Assembly (NCBI GenBank): GCA_947258715.1
Contig: CAMYJH010000035.1
Coordinates: forward strand, 1-49,403
Length of the DNA stretch: 49,403 nucleotides
From: an uncultured Gammaproteobacteria bacterium
GTDB taxonomy: Bacteria > Pseudomonadota > Gammaproteobacteria > HK1
Reading direction: 5' to 3'
Each line of letters begins with the position of its first letter. Within the stretch, counting starts at the first letter, position 1. The position numbers and the translations under genes were made by a program. Positions 48,907 through 49,403 of this stretch are shown here, piece after piece. The notes below the pieces were generated by a model. It was not told where the DNA came from, searched no databases, and saw only the letters and a list, made by a program, of their open reading frames with translations.

Positions 48907-49403
48907 ATGAGCCAGGCCGTACTTAAGGGCGGGGCCTCGCAGGCCTCGCCGGAATCCATTGTCGCAGGACTCGTTCAGCGGGCCCGCGCAGCCATGGCCC
49001 GTTTTGAACACAGTGACCAGGCACGCGTTGATGAGGCGGTCACCGCGCTCGCATGGTCCATTTACAAGCTCGATCACGCCAAAGCTCTGGCCCATATGGC
49101 GGTGGAGGATACCGGTCTTGGCAACGTCGCCGACAAGATAGTCAAAAACCAACGTAAGACCTTCGGCACTTTGCGTGACCTGCTTCGAGTACGGACCGTA
49201 GGCGTGATTGAGACGGATCCAGCACGCGGCCTGGTGAAGTACGGCAAACCCGTGGGCGTGGTAGCCGCGGTGACGCCCTCCACCAATCCCGCGGCAACTC
49301 CGGTCAACAAGGCGATGATGGCGATAAAGGGTCGAAACGCCGTGATTATTGCGCCGTCTCCGGCCGGCATCGTCACGACCACGCGAACCGTGGACCTGAT
49401 GCG
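48907..49403 (+). CDS. CoA-acylating aldehyde dehydrogenase family, N-terminal part
   Basis: 165 codons to the window edge. ATG 48907 follows GGAG with 8-bp spacing. ARAAMARFEHSDQARVDEAV opens the protein, and KYGKPVGVVAAVTPSTNPAA then TPVNKAMMAIKGRNAVI is the NAD/substrate loop of the acylating group (AdhE N-terminal, acetaldehyde and sulfoacetaldehyde dehydrogenase SauS-like). The catalytic Cys lies beyond the edge. SauS-like is my best guess, but other acylating dehydrogenases are possible. Confidence 0.82.
   Translation, partial: MSQAVLKGGASQASPESIVAGLVQRARAAMARFEHSDQARVDEAVTALAWSIYKLDHAKALAHMAVEDTGLGNVADKIVKNQRKTFGTLRDLLRVRTVGVIETDPARGLVKYGKPVGVVAAVTPSTNPAATPVNKAMMAIKGRNAVIIAPSPAGIVTTTRTVDLM

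Overview
The window looks like a chromosomal segment of a GC-rich proteobacterium, most likely beta- or gammaproteobacterial. The grounds are gene families and style: AgcS, AzlCD, CaiB/BaiF CoA-transferase, MmgE/PrpD, a Dpp-type ABC operon, RuBisCO-like protein, ATGA-type gene overlaps, and many short palindromic repeats. I cannot name a genus. I recognised no tRNA, rRNA or CRISPR array, and no integrase or transposase gene.

Layout. (1) 1-1.7 kb: an MFS transporter cut by the left edge, divergent from a branched-chain aminotransferase. (2) 1.8-16.7 kb: an accessory zone of short, mostly plus-strand, poorly characterised genes (DUF4375, PNPOx-like, bicupin, class I amidotransferase, ATC-hydrolase-like, methyltransferase, CBS pair, small membrane proteins). 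They are interspersed with dispersed palindromes. Between 6.9 and 12.0 kb several gene junctions carry structures resembling integron attC recombination sites that start at the stop codon and end in GTTAGGG or GTTAGGC, so this stretch may be an integrase-less gene-cassette array. (3) 16.9-21.5 kb: a PhnD-like lipoprotein overlapping a GGDEF/EAL protein, a peroxiredoxin and a TauE/SafE permease. (4) 21.6-34.1 kb: a CoA-linked acid catabolism region (CoA-transferase, acyl-CoA dehydrogenase, MaoC hydratase, MmgE/PrpD, AGCS symporter, isocitrate-lyase-like lyase, HAD dehalogenase, 2-hydroxyacid dehydrogenase, bifunctional enoyl-CoA hydratase/3-hydroxyacyl-CoA dehydrogenase). (5) 34.4-38.9 kb: a minus-strand gene group encoding a TauD/TfdA dioxygenase, a TylF-like methyltransferase, an SDR and a RuBisCO-like protein fused to a C-terminal cupin. 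This is the most unusual protein architecture here and a candidate undescribed pathway. (6) 39.2-49.4 kb: an Ldh2-type dehydrogenase, a complete five-gene oligopeptide-type ABC importer, an MFS transporter, an AzlCD exporter pair and the start of a CoA-acylating aldehyde dehydrogenase.

Repeats are abundant: at least nine families of short inverted-repeat elements, including a 155-bp four-hairpin element present twice 23 kb apart, elements that begin at stop codons, and a 7-bp tandem repeat that starts in the azlD stop codon.

All family calls come from reading motifs in the translations. No database search was run.
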